Assembly: GCF_016595505.1 (NCBI RefSeq) | Contig: NZ_JAENIL010000001.1 | Span: forward strand, 62,001-126,000 | From: Pelagicoccus mobilis | Lineage (GTDB): Bacteria; Verrucomicrobiota; Verrucomicrobiia; Opitutales; Opitutaceae | DNA length: 64,000 nt | Direction: 5' to 3' | In this document: in pieces, positions 27,409 through 35,207 of the stretch | Position numbering within the stretch: position 1 is the first letter of the stretch | Layout of the letters: each line of letters begins with the position of its first letter | Position numbers and translations under genes: made by a program | The notes under the pieces: generated by a model | Told to the model about the DNA's origin: nothing | Database searches by the model: none | What the model saw: only the letters and a program-made list of their open reading frames with translations

Positions 27409-29091
27409 ATGAGAAAGTCATTCACACTCCCCCTTTTAGCCGCTCTGCTTTTCGCAAATTTCGCGTATTCAGCGAAAGACAAGCTATCCAGCGAAGGTTC
27501 CGGAATCCGCCCCAATATCATCTTCATCCTCTCCGACGACCAAAGAGCGGACTCGGTCGGATACATGGGAAACAAGATCGTCCAAACCCCAGAGCTCGAC
27601 CGCCTCGCGACCGAAGGCCAGATATTTGACCAAGCCTTTGTCACCTCCGCCATCTGCACACCGAGCCGCGCCTGCTACATGCTCGGCCAGTACGAGCGCA
27701 AGCACGGCATCAACTTCAACTCCGGCACCTCCATGTCGGACGAAGCCTGGTCGAAGTCCTACCCCGTCATACTTCGCGAAAACGGCTACTTCACAGGCTA
27801 CATCGGCAAGAACCACCTCCCCATCGGAAAGAAAGGCTACTTCACCGGGCTCATGGACAAGAGCTTCGACTACTGGTACGCCGGGCACCATCACATCAAG
27901 TTCTACTCCAAGGAAAGCCACGAGATCTTCGACAACGCAGAGAAAGACACTCAAATCGAGATCGTCACCGAAGGCGCTCTCGCCTTCCTCGATCCGGAGT
28001 CCAACGAAGCCTTCATGGAAAACGCGATCCAATTCCTAGGCTCGCGTCCCGACGATCAGCCGTTCTGCCTCTCCATCGCCCTCAACCTTCCGCACGGAGC
28101 TGGAGCGAGCAACATGCAACAGCGCGAGAGCGACGACGAACTCTACAAGACAGCGTATCGGGAATACCAGGACACGCTCCCTCTCCCTCCCCACTACGTT
28201 CCGCACAACGAGATAAAAGACCCCAAACTTCCAGCGGACGTCCATCTCGCCCAACTCCGGCAGGTCAACTACGACTACGTCAACGAGCCGGCCACCATTC
28301 GTGAGCGAAACATCCGCGAGATGCAGGCCATAACCGGAATCGACCGCATGATCGGAAAACTCCGCAAGCAACTGGAAGCGCTAGGAGTCGCCGACAACAC
28401 CGTGATCATCTACGGGTCCGACCACGGCATCTTTAATGGAGAGCACGGCCTCGGCGGAAAGTCCTTCTGCTACGAGACAAACCTGCAAATACCTTTCATC
28501 GTGTACGACCCGCGCCTTCCTGCCCGCCACCAAGGCCAAAGGAACCAAGACCTCGTCCTTTCCGTCGACGTTGCCCCAACCATCCTCAGCATGGCAGGTA
28601 TCGACATTCCAGATACCATGCAAGGGTCCGACCTATCTCCCCTCTTAAGAGGCAACAACGCCAGCTGGCGCCAATACGCCTACGGCGAGAACCTCTGGTC
28701 GAACATCTTCGGCAACCCTCGCTGCGAAACCGTCCGTTCTGCGGAATACCGCTACATCCGCTACTTCGCGAATGACAACTTGGAGATGCGCCAACGCACG
28801 CCCAAAAACATGTTCTACACGGTCACTGACGAGATGCGTCAAAAGTACAAGACGAGCCTGACTTCAACCATTACCGGTGAAGAAGTGGTCTACGAAGAGC
28901 TTTTCCACATAGCGTCTGACAGATACGAAGCGGTCAACCTAGCGACCGATCCCGCCTACGCGGACGTCCTCGAAACGATGCGTGCCAAGTGTGCGGAGCT
29001 CGTGGCCGAAGCCAAGGGCGACCTCAGCACTCCGCCTTCGACCTACGACGTCGACCACAAATGGACTAAGACAAACTATCGAAAACTTTAG
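27409..29091 (+). CDS. exported S1-family sulfatase
   Basis: A 560-residue sulfatase with a signal peptide (MRKSFTLPLLAALLFANFAYSA). Metal residues sit in IIFILSDDQRADSVGYMG. The formylglycine motif is C83-T-P-S-R, and the second metal site appears in YGSDHGIFNGEHGLGGK. It should be active in the periplasm or outside after cysteine conversion. It begins the sulfatase/symporter/unknown/cytochrome group, though a terminator follows it at 29112. It is divergent from LacI, whose candidate operators lie in between. The C-terminal part is longer than in the sulfatases at 58819 and 60477, which suggests a different subfamily and sulfate position. Confidence 0.94.
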   Translation: MRKSFTLPLLAALLFANFAYSAKDKLSSEGSGIRPNIIFILSDDQRADSVGYMGNKIVQTPELDRLATEGQIFDQAFVTSAICTPSRACYMLGQYERKHGINFNSGTSMSDEAWSKSYPVILRENGYFTGYIGKNHLPIGKKGYFTGLMDKSFDYWYAGHHHIKFYSKESHEIFDNAEKDTQIEIVTEGALAFLDPESNEAFMENAIQFLGSRPDDQPFCLSIALNLPHGAGASNMQQRESDDELYKTAYREYQDTLPLPPHYVPHNEIKDPKLPADVHLAQLRQVNYDYVNEPATIRERNIREMQAITGIDRMIGKLRKQLEALGVADNTVIIYGSDHGIFNGEHGLGGKSFCYETNLQIPFIVYDPRLPARHQGQRNQDLVLSVDVAPTILSMAGIDIPDTMQGSDLSPLLRGNNASWRQYAYGENLWSNIFGNPRCETVRSAEYRYIRYFANDNLEMRQRTPKNMFYTVTDEMRQKYKTSLTSTITGEEVVYEELFHIASDRYEAVNLATDPAYADVLETMRAKCAELVAEAKGDLSTPPSTYDVDHKWTKTNYRKL

Positions 29092-29111
29092 TTAACGTAT
29101 TCCCGACTTTC

Positions 29112-29145
29112 ACGTGTCCCAGGCAACGCCCAGGGGCACGTTTTT
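29112..29145 (+). terminator. intrinsic terminator after the sulfatase
   Basis: ACGTGTCCC (29112-29120) pairs with GGGGCACGT (29133-29141) with one G-T pair, followed by TTTT. It may attenuate rather than stop transcription, because the symporter gene begins 47 bases later. Confidence 0.75.
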
Positions 29146-29191
29146 GGTATCCCTGCCTCAAATCTAACCTAATCCTCCCAATACCCCGTAT

Positions 29192-31183
29192 ATGCACTTC
29201 ATAGACTGGTTCATCATCGGCGCCTTTGTCCTCGCGTTGATCTACATCTCCATCAAGACGAACCGAGCGACCAAGTCGGTGGCTGGCTTTCTCTCCTCCG
29301 AGCGACTCGCCGGGCGCTACCTCCTCACCGTCGCCGGCTCCATGGCTTTCGCTTCCGCCATCGGCAACGTCGCCGACTGGGAAGGCTTCTACCAAAACGG
29401 GATCGCCGGGTACTGGTGGGACATGCTGCGTACCCCTGTCGTCACCTTACTAATGATGACTGGCTGGGTCATCTATCGCTACCGCCAGACACGCGTGCTC
29501 ACCATGGCTCAATTCCTCGAGCAACGCTACAGCCGAAAGTTCCGTATCTTCGCCGGTTGCATGGCCTTCGTATCCGGTCTGCTCAACTGCGCGGTCTTCC
29601 CCATGGTCACGGCGAACTTCCTCATGTACTTTCTCGCCTTGCCGACGCACTTCGAGTTCATCGGCATCGGTTGGTCGACCTACCACCTTCTCATGCTGCT
29701 CATGATCGGCGGAGCAGTCACGCTAGCGATCGCGGGCGGCCAAATCACAATCATGGTCACCGACTTCCTCCAAGGTACAATCGGCAGCATCGCATGTATC
29801 TCCCTCATCGTCTTCGTTGCCTGGAAATTCGGCTGGACCCAGCTGATCGAAACCATGGCTAATTCGGAAAACATCGATCCCTCAGTCACTCCAGACATCT
29901 TAGAAAAGGTAAAACGCACCGAAGGGGCCTCGGTCATGAACCCTCTCAAACTCGAAGGGTTCTCCGACTTCGGCATCGCCTACTTCGCCATGCGCATCTT
30001 CCAGATGATCCTGCAAACCGGCACCTGGCAAGGCGGCGCCGGATACCTGACTGCCGCCAAGAGCCCGCACGAAAGCCGCATGGGCGGCATGCTCTACGGC
30101 TGGCGTTGGCTCGTCATCACCATGGGTACCATCGCCATCACCATGGGCACCTACACCATGTTGTGGAATCCTGAATACGCTGCCGACCAAGCGGTGATCG
30201 CCGAAACGATCAACTCGATCGACCAACAGTATCTACAATCTCAGATGCTGGTTCCAATCTCGCTCGCTCACATGCTTCCAGTCGGGCTAATCGGCATTTT
30301 CGCAGTCTATATGATCGGAGCGGCGGTCTCCACCGACGACTCCGCCTACCACTCCTGGGGATCCATCTTTCTGCAGGACGTCGTTATGCCGTTCCGCAAA
30401 AAACCTTTTACTAAACAACAGCACCTGAAGTACCTCCGCCTCAGCATCGTCGGCATCGGAGCCTTCGCTTTCCTCTTCAGTTCGATTTGGACCCTCAAAG
30501 ACTACATCCACATGTGGTTTGCCGTCACCGGAGCCATCTATGTAGGCGGAGCCTCTTGCGCGATCATAGGCGGACTCTACTGGAAACGAGGCACCACCGC
30601 CGCCGCTTGGGCAGGCTTGATCACAGGAAGCACTCTCGCTGTCTCTGGAATATTCGTTAAACAGGCTCTCGGCGACGACTTCGCGATCGGCGATATCGTA
30701 ATCCATGGCTACCACATCAGCGTCGGGGCTTCCGTGATCGCATTCACAGTCTACTTCGTTGTCTCCATGCTGACCTCAAAGGGCAAGACCTTCAACATGG
30801 ACAAACTCCTGCACCGCGGGAAGTACGCCGTCGAGTCCGACCAAGTACAAGGCGACAACGTCAAGCGCTCCTTCTTCGCTCGCATTCTAGGCGTCAACCA
30901 CGAGTTCAGCACTTGGGACAAGATCATCTACTACGGAGCCTATGGCTGGATCCTGCTAGGAGCTCTCGCCTTCTTTGTCGGAACGCTCTCAGGCATGACC
31001 ACCGAACAATGGACCGTCTGGTGGAAATGGCACCTGGGCATTCAGGCTGGCGCTGCCATCATAATTGGTGTTTGGTTCTTCATCGGCGGACTTCGAGATG
31101 TCCGCTACCTCTTCCGGAAACTCAAAGAGGTTGAAGTCGACGAGTCGGACGACGGCTGGGTCGAAGATAAAGACAAAGATTAA
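29192..31183 (+). CDS. sodium:solute symporter family transporter
   Basis: A 663-residue inner-membrane transporter with about 14 hydrophobic helices, starting MHFIDWFIIGAFVLALIYISI. Family segments include GFLSSERLAGRYLL, LAIAGGQITIMVTDFLQG and GAAVSTDDSAYHSWGS. It moves a small solute with sodium, presumably a sugar or sugar acid freed by the adjoining sulfatase. The cytoplasmic tail after residue 530 (KGKTFNMDKLLHRGKYAVE) is shared with the second symporter at 53902, so the two are paralogues. The following gene begins 20 bases downstream, which suggests one transcript. Confidence 0.94.
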   Translation: MHFIDWFIIGAFVLALIYISIKTNRATKSVAGFLSSERLAGRYLLTVAGSMAFASAIGNVADWEGFYQNGIAGYWWDMLRTPVVTLLMMTGWVIYRYRQTRVLTMAQFLEQRYSRKFRIFAGCMAFVSGLLNCAVFPMVTANFLMYFLALPTHFEFIGIGWSTYHLLMLLMIGGAVTLAIAGGQITIMVTDFLQGTIGSIACISLIVFVAWKFGWTQLIETMANSENIDPSVTPDILEKVKRTEGASVMNPLKLEGFSDFGIAYFAMRIFQMILQTGTWQGGAGYLTAAKSPHESRMGGMLYGWRWLVITMGTIAITMGTYTMLWNPEYAADQAVIAETINSIDQQYLQSQMLVPISLAHMLPVGLIGIFAVYMIGAAVSTDDSAYHSWGSIFLQDVVMPFRKKPFTKQQHLKYLRLSIVGIGAFAFLFSSIWTLKDYIHMWFAVTGAIYVGGASCAIIGGLYWKRGTTAAAWAGLITGSTLAVSGIFVKQALGDDFAIGDIVIHGYHISVGASVIAFTVYFVVSMLTSKGKTFNMDKLLHRGKYAVESDQVQGDNVKRSFFARILGVNHEFSTWDKIIYYGAYGWILLGALAFFVGTLSGMTTEQWTVWWKWHLGIQAGAAIIIGVWFFIGGLRDVRYLFRKLKEVEVDESDDGWVEDKDKD

Positions 31184-31203
31184 CCCAAGCCCCATTTCAG
31201 ACA

Positions 31204-31965
31204 ATGCCCCAACTCCGTGCTGTATGTGTTTTGATCGTATCCTCTTTGTTTATACATTCGAGCATTTCCGCTGAGGACAAGATAGACGCCTACCATTTCC
31301 TCGGCGGACAGCTGAATGTGTTTACGAAGAAGGGACGATTCCCTGTGACGAAAGTTACCCCCAAGCACATCCACTACGAAGACGGGGCAAAAACTGGAAA
31401 GACCAAGACAAGCGCCTCTTGCTCGCTAAGCTTCGCGCCATCCCTCACCACAGCGTTCATCGAAATCGAGGAAGCGAATTTAAACTTCGCTTCCTGGAAG
31501 CAACAGCTTCGCGCCTCACAGGCAATCCAAGATTCGCTCGACCCTCACGCAGGCATCGAAGCCCAGGTAAACGAGATGATCTCCACCGGTGAATACGACG
31601 ATGACTCCGAGGCGGATACGATATTCGTAAGAGCTAAACTAAGCCCTAACCTGGATCTCAGCGATGTGTTCTGCGCAGTGATTCTCCACTACCCGGAACG
31701 TTACACAAAAAAGAGTAACAAAATCCCAGCAGGCGTTCTGGTACGAGCAGCACACATCGGCAACCTTCGCCACGGTACAATCGAAACAGTCCGCTTCAGC
31801 AAACGGGTTCCGACCTTCAAACCCAAAGGAGCGAAGTGCGACCTGTTCTTCTTTAGCAAATCGGGAAAACCCATCGCTACCAACCGATCCCCTTCCTTGA
31901 AGATTGTCGAAGTCGACAAGAACACAGCAAAAGAAACGCTCCCCAGCGGGGTCCTCACCAATTAG
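31204..31965 (+). CDS. exported protein of unknown function
   Basis: A 253-residue protein I do not recognise. A signal peptide (LRAVCVLIVSSLFIHSSIS) is followed by a beta-rich sequence with LSFAPSLTTAFIEIEEANLNF, VFCAVILHYPE and CDLFFFSKSGKP. It has only three cysteines after the signal and no obvious catalytic motif. It lies 20 bases after the symporter and 6 bases before the cytochrome c/copper-oxygenase gene, so it is almost certainly co-transcribed. A role as partner or assembly factor of that enzyme is a guess. Confidence 0.75.
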   Translation: MPQLRAVCVLIVSSLFIHSSISAEDKIDAYHFLGGQLNVFTKKGRFPVTKVTPKHIHYEDGAKTGKTKTSASCSLSFAPSLTTAFIEIEEANLNFASWKQQLRASQAIQDSLDPHAGIEAQVNEMISTGEYDDDSEADTIFVRAKLSPNLDLSDVFCAVILHYPERYTKKSNKIPAGVLVRAAHIGNLRHGTIETVRFSKRVPTFKPKGAKCDLFFFSKSGKPIATNRSPSLKIVEVDKNTAKETLPSGVLTN

Positions 31966-31971
31966 CCTACG

Positions 31972-34254
31972 GTGCCCAGATCCTTTCGCAGCTTTTCTAG
32001 AAACAAGAGCTCCCATTTTGTGAAACAAATCTTCGCATTGCTAGCGGTCAGTCTGCCCGCCCTACCAGCCCTTGCCAGCGACCTCGAGCCCACCTTCGCC
32101 AAGGACATCGCCCCTATCATCTACGAAAATTGCGTAGACTGCCACAATCCCAATGGCGTAGGCCCCTTTAGCTTCACGAGCTACGAGCAAGTTCGCCGCA
32201 GATCCCAACAGATTCTCGATGTGCTTGAAGACGGCTTTATGCCCCCTTGGATGCCCGCTCATGGATACGGGCCCAAGCTCAAAGATACCCGCTCCATCAG
32301 CGACGAGGAGATAGCCTTGCTCCGCCATTGGCACGGAGCCGGACGCCCCGCGGGCAATCTCGCCGAAGCCCCAGCCGTTCCCATCCAGAAAGACGGGTGG
32401 ACCTACGGCGAACCCGATCTGGTCATTGAGATGCAAGAAGCCTACACGCTTTCCGCGGAAGGCATGGACCAGTTTCGCAACTTCGTCATGCCGATCCCAA
32501 TCGGCGAAAAACGCTACCTTAAAGCCCTCGAGTTCCTCCCCGAGTCCCGTCTTGCAGTACACCACGCCGTGATCGCATTCGATCCCACCCCTGCCTCTCG
32601 TATGCAGGATGCCGCCGATCCACTTCCTGGATACGAGTCCATGGATCTCGGAGGTGCCCTTCGCCCATTCGGACACCTTATCGGCTGGACTCCCGGGCAA
32701 GTGCCCTACGAAACCTATCCCGGCACCTCCTTCCCGCTCACACCAGGAGTAGATCTCGTCGTTCAGCTCCACATGCTGCCGAGTGGAAAAGAAGAGCAAA
32801 TCGCTCCTCGCATTGGTCTCTACTTCACCGATGAACCGCCTACCGAGATGAGTATGGTAATTCAATTACGAGCAAACGCGATCGATATTCCGCCGGGCGA
32901 AAAGAACTACGAAATCGAAGAACGCTTCACCCTTCCCATCACCACACACGCCCTTGGCATCTTCCCACACGCTCATTTCCTCGGCAAAGACATGCGCATC
33001 TGGATCGAGTCTCCTGAAGGAGAAAAGGATTGGCTGCTCAGAATCCCTGATTGGGATTTCAATTGGCAGAGCGACTACCGCTACCAAGAACCAGTCACCC
33101 TCCCCCAAGGCTCCGAGATCGTGATGCGCTACTCGTACGACAACTCCGCCGACAATATCCGCAACCCATCCTCTCCCCCGGTACGCGTGACAAACGGCTT
33201 CAACTCCTATGACGAGATGGGAGAAGTCGCCATCCAAGTACTCCTGGAAAAAAGGAGCGACTGGGCTATCCTCCAGGAATCCCAGGCTCGCTACGACCTT
33301 GTTTCCACAAAAAACAATCCAATTTTCAAATACAACCTCGCCCAAGCGCTCAACGCTCAAAAAAGAACCGAAGAAGCGATAGAAATCTACGAGGACCTCA
33401 TCGAAGAAACGCCCAACTCAGTTCAGTCCATGCTGGACCTAAGCCAGATCTATCAACAGCAGGGTCGTGCCAACGAGGCCGTTGAGCTGTTAATCCAAGC
33501 GAGCGCCATCGCTCCCAACTTCCTCGAACCTCACCAACGCCTCGCTCAACACTACCGAAGCGCCAACCAATTCCAGCAAGCGGCTGCAGCACTAGAACAC
33601 TGTCTAAGCCTGGATCCGAAACAGCAGTCACTACGCCTGCAACTTGCCAATATCTACTCGAAGCAAGAAGAGAACCCAGCAAAGGCGATCCAAGTCCTGC
33701 TAGCCGGCCTTTCCTACCACCGGGATTCAGCTTCATATCAATACCGAATCGCGAAGGAGTATCAAAAATTTGGCGACAACTCGACTGCGCTCACCTACTT
33801 CAAAAAAGCGGCAAACCTTTGGAAAAACCAAAAAAGTCCACAAGCAGCTGACGCTTACTATAATCTCGCCGTATCAGGATTGGGAAGACATCCGCTACCT
33901 ACAATCATCACCTTTTTAGACCAAGCGATCGCCGCCGACCCCAAGCACGGCTTTTCCCACCTAATGGCCGCATCCATGAAGTTTAAAACAGGAGACAAAG
34001 CGGCTGCGAACAAACACATCAATACGCTAGCCCGCCTTTCCGGAGAGACCGTTCCCCCTGTCCTTCGTAGTGCCGAAATGCTGCCATTCCCAGCCGGCAC
34101 CCTCGCCTTCGCTCAAGCCCTAGCCAACGCCAACAAAAACTCAGACGCGCTAAACGTCATCTCTTGGGCAAAACAGACCGCCCTCAGTCGCCAACAACGC
34201 GAACTCGCAGAACGTCTCTCCCAGATCGAAACCGCCTTTAGCCAGAGCAACTAA
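31972..34254 (+). CDS. cytochrome c / copper type II monooxygenase-like / TPR fusion protein
   Basis: A 760-residue exported protein with three parts. First, a c-type heme domain with C54-V-D-C57-H58. Second, about residues 150-430, a domain like peptidylglycine alpha-hydroxylating monooxygenase. It carries the expected copper ligands H197-H198, H267 (QLHMLPSG), H333-x-H335 (FPHAHFLGKDM) and M416 (YDEMGE). Third, from about 440 to the end, several tetratricopeptide repeats. The heme domain could deliver the electrons that ascorbate supplies in animals. The GTG at 31972 is used here; GTG 32020 (MKQIFALLAVSLPALPALAS) gives a cleaner signal peptide and may be the true start. It ends overlapping the stop of the convergent DUF1080 gene by four bases. 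The substrate is unknown. Confidence 0.82.
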   Translation: MPRSFRSFSRNKSSHFVKQIFALLAVSLPALPALASDLEPTFAKDIAPIIYENCVDCHNPNGVGPFSFTSYEQVRRRSQQILDVLEDGFMPPWMPAHGYGPKLKDTRSISDEEIALLRHWHGAGRPAGNLAEAPAVPIQKDGWTYGEPDLVIEMQEAYTLSAEGMDQFRNFVMPIPIGEKRYLKALEFLPESRLAVHHAVIAFDPTPASRMQDAADPLPGYESMDLGGALRPFGHLIGWTPGQVPYETYPGTSFPLTPGVDLVVQLHMLPSGKEEQIAPRIGLYFTDEPPTEMSMVIQLRANAIDIPPGEKNYEIEERFTLPITTHALGIFPHAHFLGKDMRIWIESPEGEKDWLLRIPDWDFNWQSDYRYQEPVTLPQGSEIVMRYSYDNSADNIRNPSSPPVRVTNGFNSYDEMGEVAIQVLLEKRSDWAILQESQARYDLVSTKNNPIFKYNLAQALNAQKRTEEAIEIYEDLIEETPNSVQSMLDLSQIYQQQGRANEAVELLIQASAIAPNFLEPHQRLAQHYRSANQFQQAAAALEHCLSLDPKQQSLRLQLANIYSKQEENPAKAIQVLLAGLSYHRDSASYQYRIAKEYQKFGDNSTALTYFKKAANLWKNQKSPQAADAYYNLAVSGLGRHPLPTIITFLDQAIAADPKHGFSHLMAASMKFKTGDKAAANKHINTLARLSGETVPPVLRSAEMLPFPAGTLAFAQALANANKNSDALNVISWAKQTALSRQQRELAERLSQIETAFSQSN

Positions 34255-35042
34255 AGCTCACGAACCCGCACCACACGGTACTCGATCTCAGCCCATTCCG
34301 CCTGCAACGCGATGCGGCCTCCAGCCAGCGGAGCCCAAGCCCCGGACGAGACGCGCTTTCGCATGTTGCGCACCTCGTTCACCAACTTGCCGTTCAAGTA
34401 AAACTCCGCACGAGCGCTGCCGTAGACAATGATATCAGCCGTATTCCATTCGCCCAACGGCTTCTCCGAGCGCCTCCTCGTCAAATTAAAGCGACGCATC
34501 CCATGCCCTCTCGCCTCCGAAGGAGCGTCCGGATTGAAAAAGCCATCCCGACTACTCACATCAGCGAGCGTCTTCCCGCTCACCCACAAATCCCCCGCGA
34601 CATTGCGCTCTCCAGGCTGGCCGTCACCCAACTGCATTTCGAGGCAGCTCGGCCAGATCTGATTATTTCGCGAGTGCACATGGAAGAGAATTCCCGCATC
34701 TCGCTTCGACTCGGACCTAGGAATATAACGTCCCTCACGCCAGCGGTACTCAACTTGCAAGTGGAAATTCCCGCTCAGCTGCTTCTCGTGCGTGATCAGA
34801 GCCTTGTACTGAACCGACCCATCGGGAGCCCCATGGTAGACCCGCATCGAGCCGTCGTGGACCGAATAGATGCTCTCCTCATCGAGCGAATTCTCGTCGA
34901 AGTACTTGCCGCCTTTCACCACAGTCCAGCCGCTCAAATCCTCTCCGTTAAACAGATTCTGCCACTCATCGCTCGCATACGCAGTGACAGACACGCTCCA
35001 GAGCGCGAATACAGCAGCTATGATTTTGCAGGTGGTTTTCAT
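34251..35042 (-). CDS. exported DUF1080 (3-keto-disaccharide hydrolase-like) protein
   Basis: A 263-residue protein with signal peptide MKTTCKIIAAVFALWSVSVTAYA and one DUF1080 jelly-roll domain. It opens with WQNLFNGEDLSGWTVVKGG and continues with GNFHLQVEYRWREG, DAGILFHVHS and WPSCLEMQLGDGQPGE. Members bind or cleave sugars; some hydrolyse 3-keto-disaccharides, and others are probably lectin-like. The start is ATG 35042; a longer frame to 35087 adds residues ahead of the signal peptide and is rejected. Its stop overlaps the convergent TPR gene. It follows HTCS-2 on the same strand with a 165-base gap holding a hairpin and GTAACA motifs. Confidence 0.9.
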   Translation of the reverse strand: MKTTCKIIAAVFALWSVSVTAYASDEWQNLFNGEDLSGWTVVKGGKYFDENSLDEESIYSVHDGSMRVYHGAPDGSVQYKALITHEKQLSGNFHLQVEYRWREGRYIPRSESKRDAGILFHVHSRNNQIWPSCLEMQLGDGQPGERNVAGDLWVSGKTLADVSSRDGFFNPDAPSEARGHGMRRFNLTRRRSEKPLGEWNTADIIVYGSARAEFYLNGKLVNEVRNMRKRVSSGAWAPLAGGRIALQAEWAEIEYRVVRVREL

Positions 35043-35118
35043 TCTAATTTGCAGTGAGCTCGAGCCTCCGATCGCGAAGCTTTCCATCAGGACCCGCCAT
35101 CATAAAGGAAAGAGACGA

Positions 35119-35151
35119 GCCTGCGTTATCATCTTTGTAACAAACGCAGGC
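35119..35151. promoter_or_regulatory. 9-bp perfect hairpin with TTTGTAACAAA beside its right arm
   Basis: GCCTGCGTT (35119-35127) pairs with AACGCAGGC (35143-35151). The loop and arm edge contain TTTGTAACAAA (35134-35144). A second TGTTACA lies at 35187. It lies between HTCS-2 and the DUF1080 start and could be a binding site, an attenuator, or the end of HTCS-2 transcription, although no T-tract follows. Confidence 0.4.
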
Positions 35152-35207
35152 ACAGAAACGCATTTCGTTTAGTTCAAGCAATCCCCTGTTACAATCGGTA
35201 CAGTTCA

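Noticed and set aside
34251-34254. Overlap of two genes as a possible frameshift or error
   Set aside because: The four bases CTAA serve as stop for both convergent genes; both proteins end naturally.
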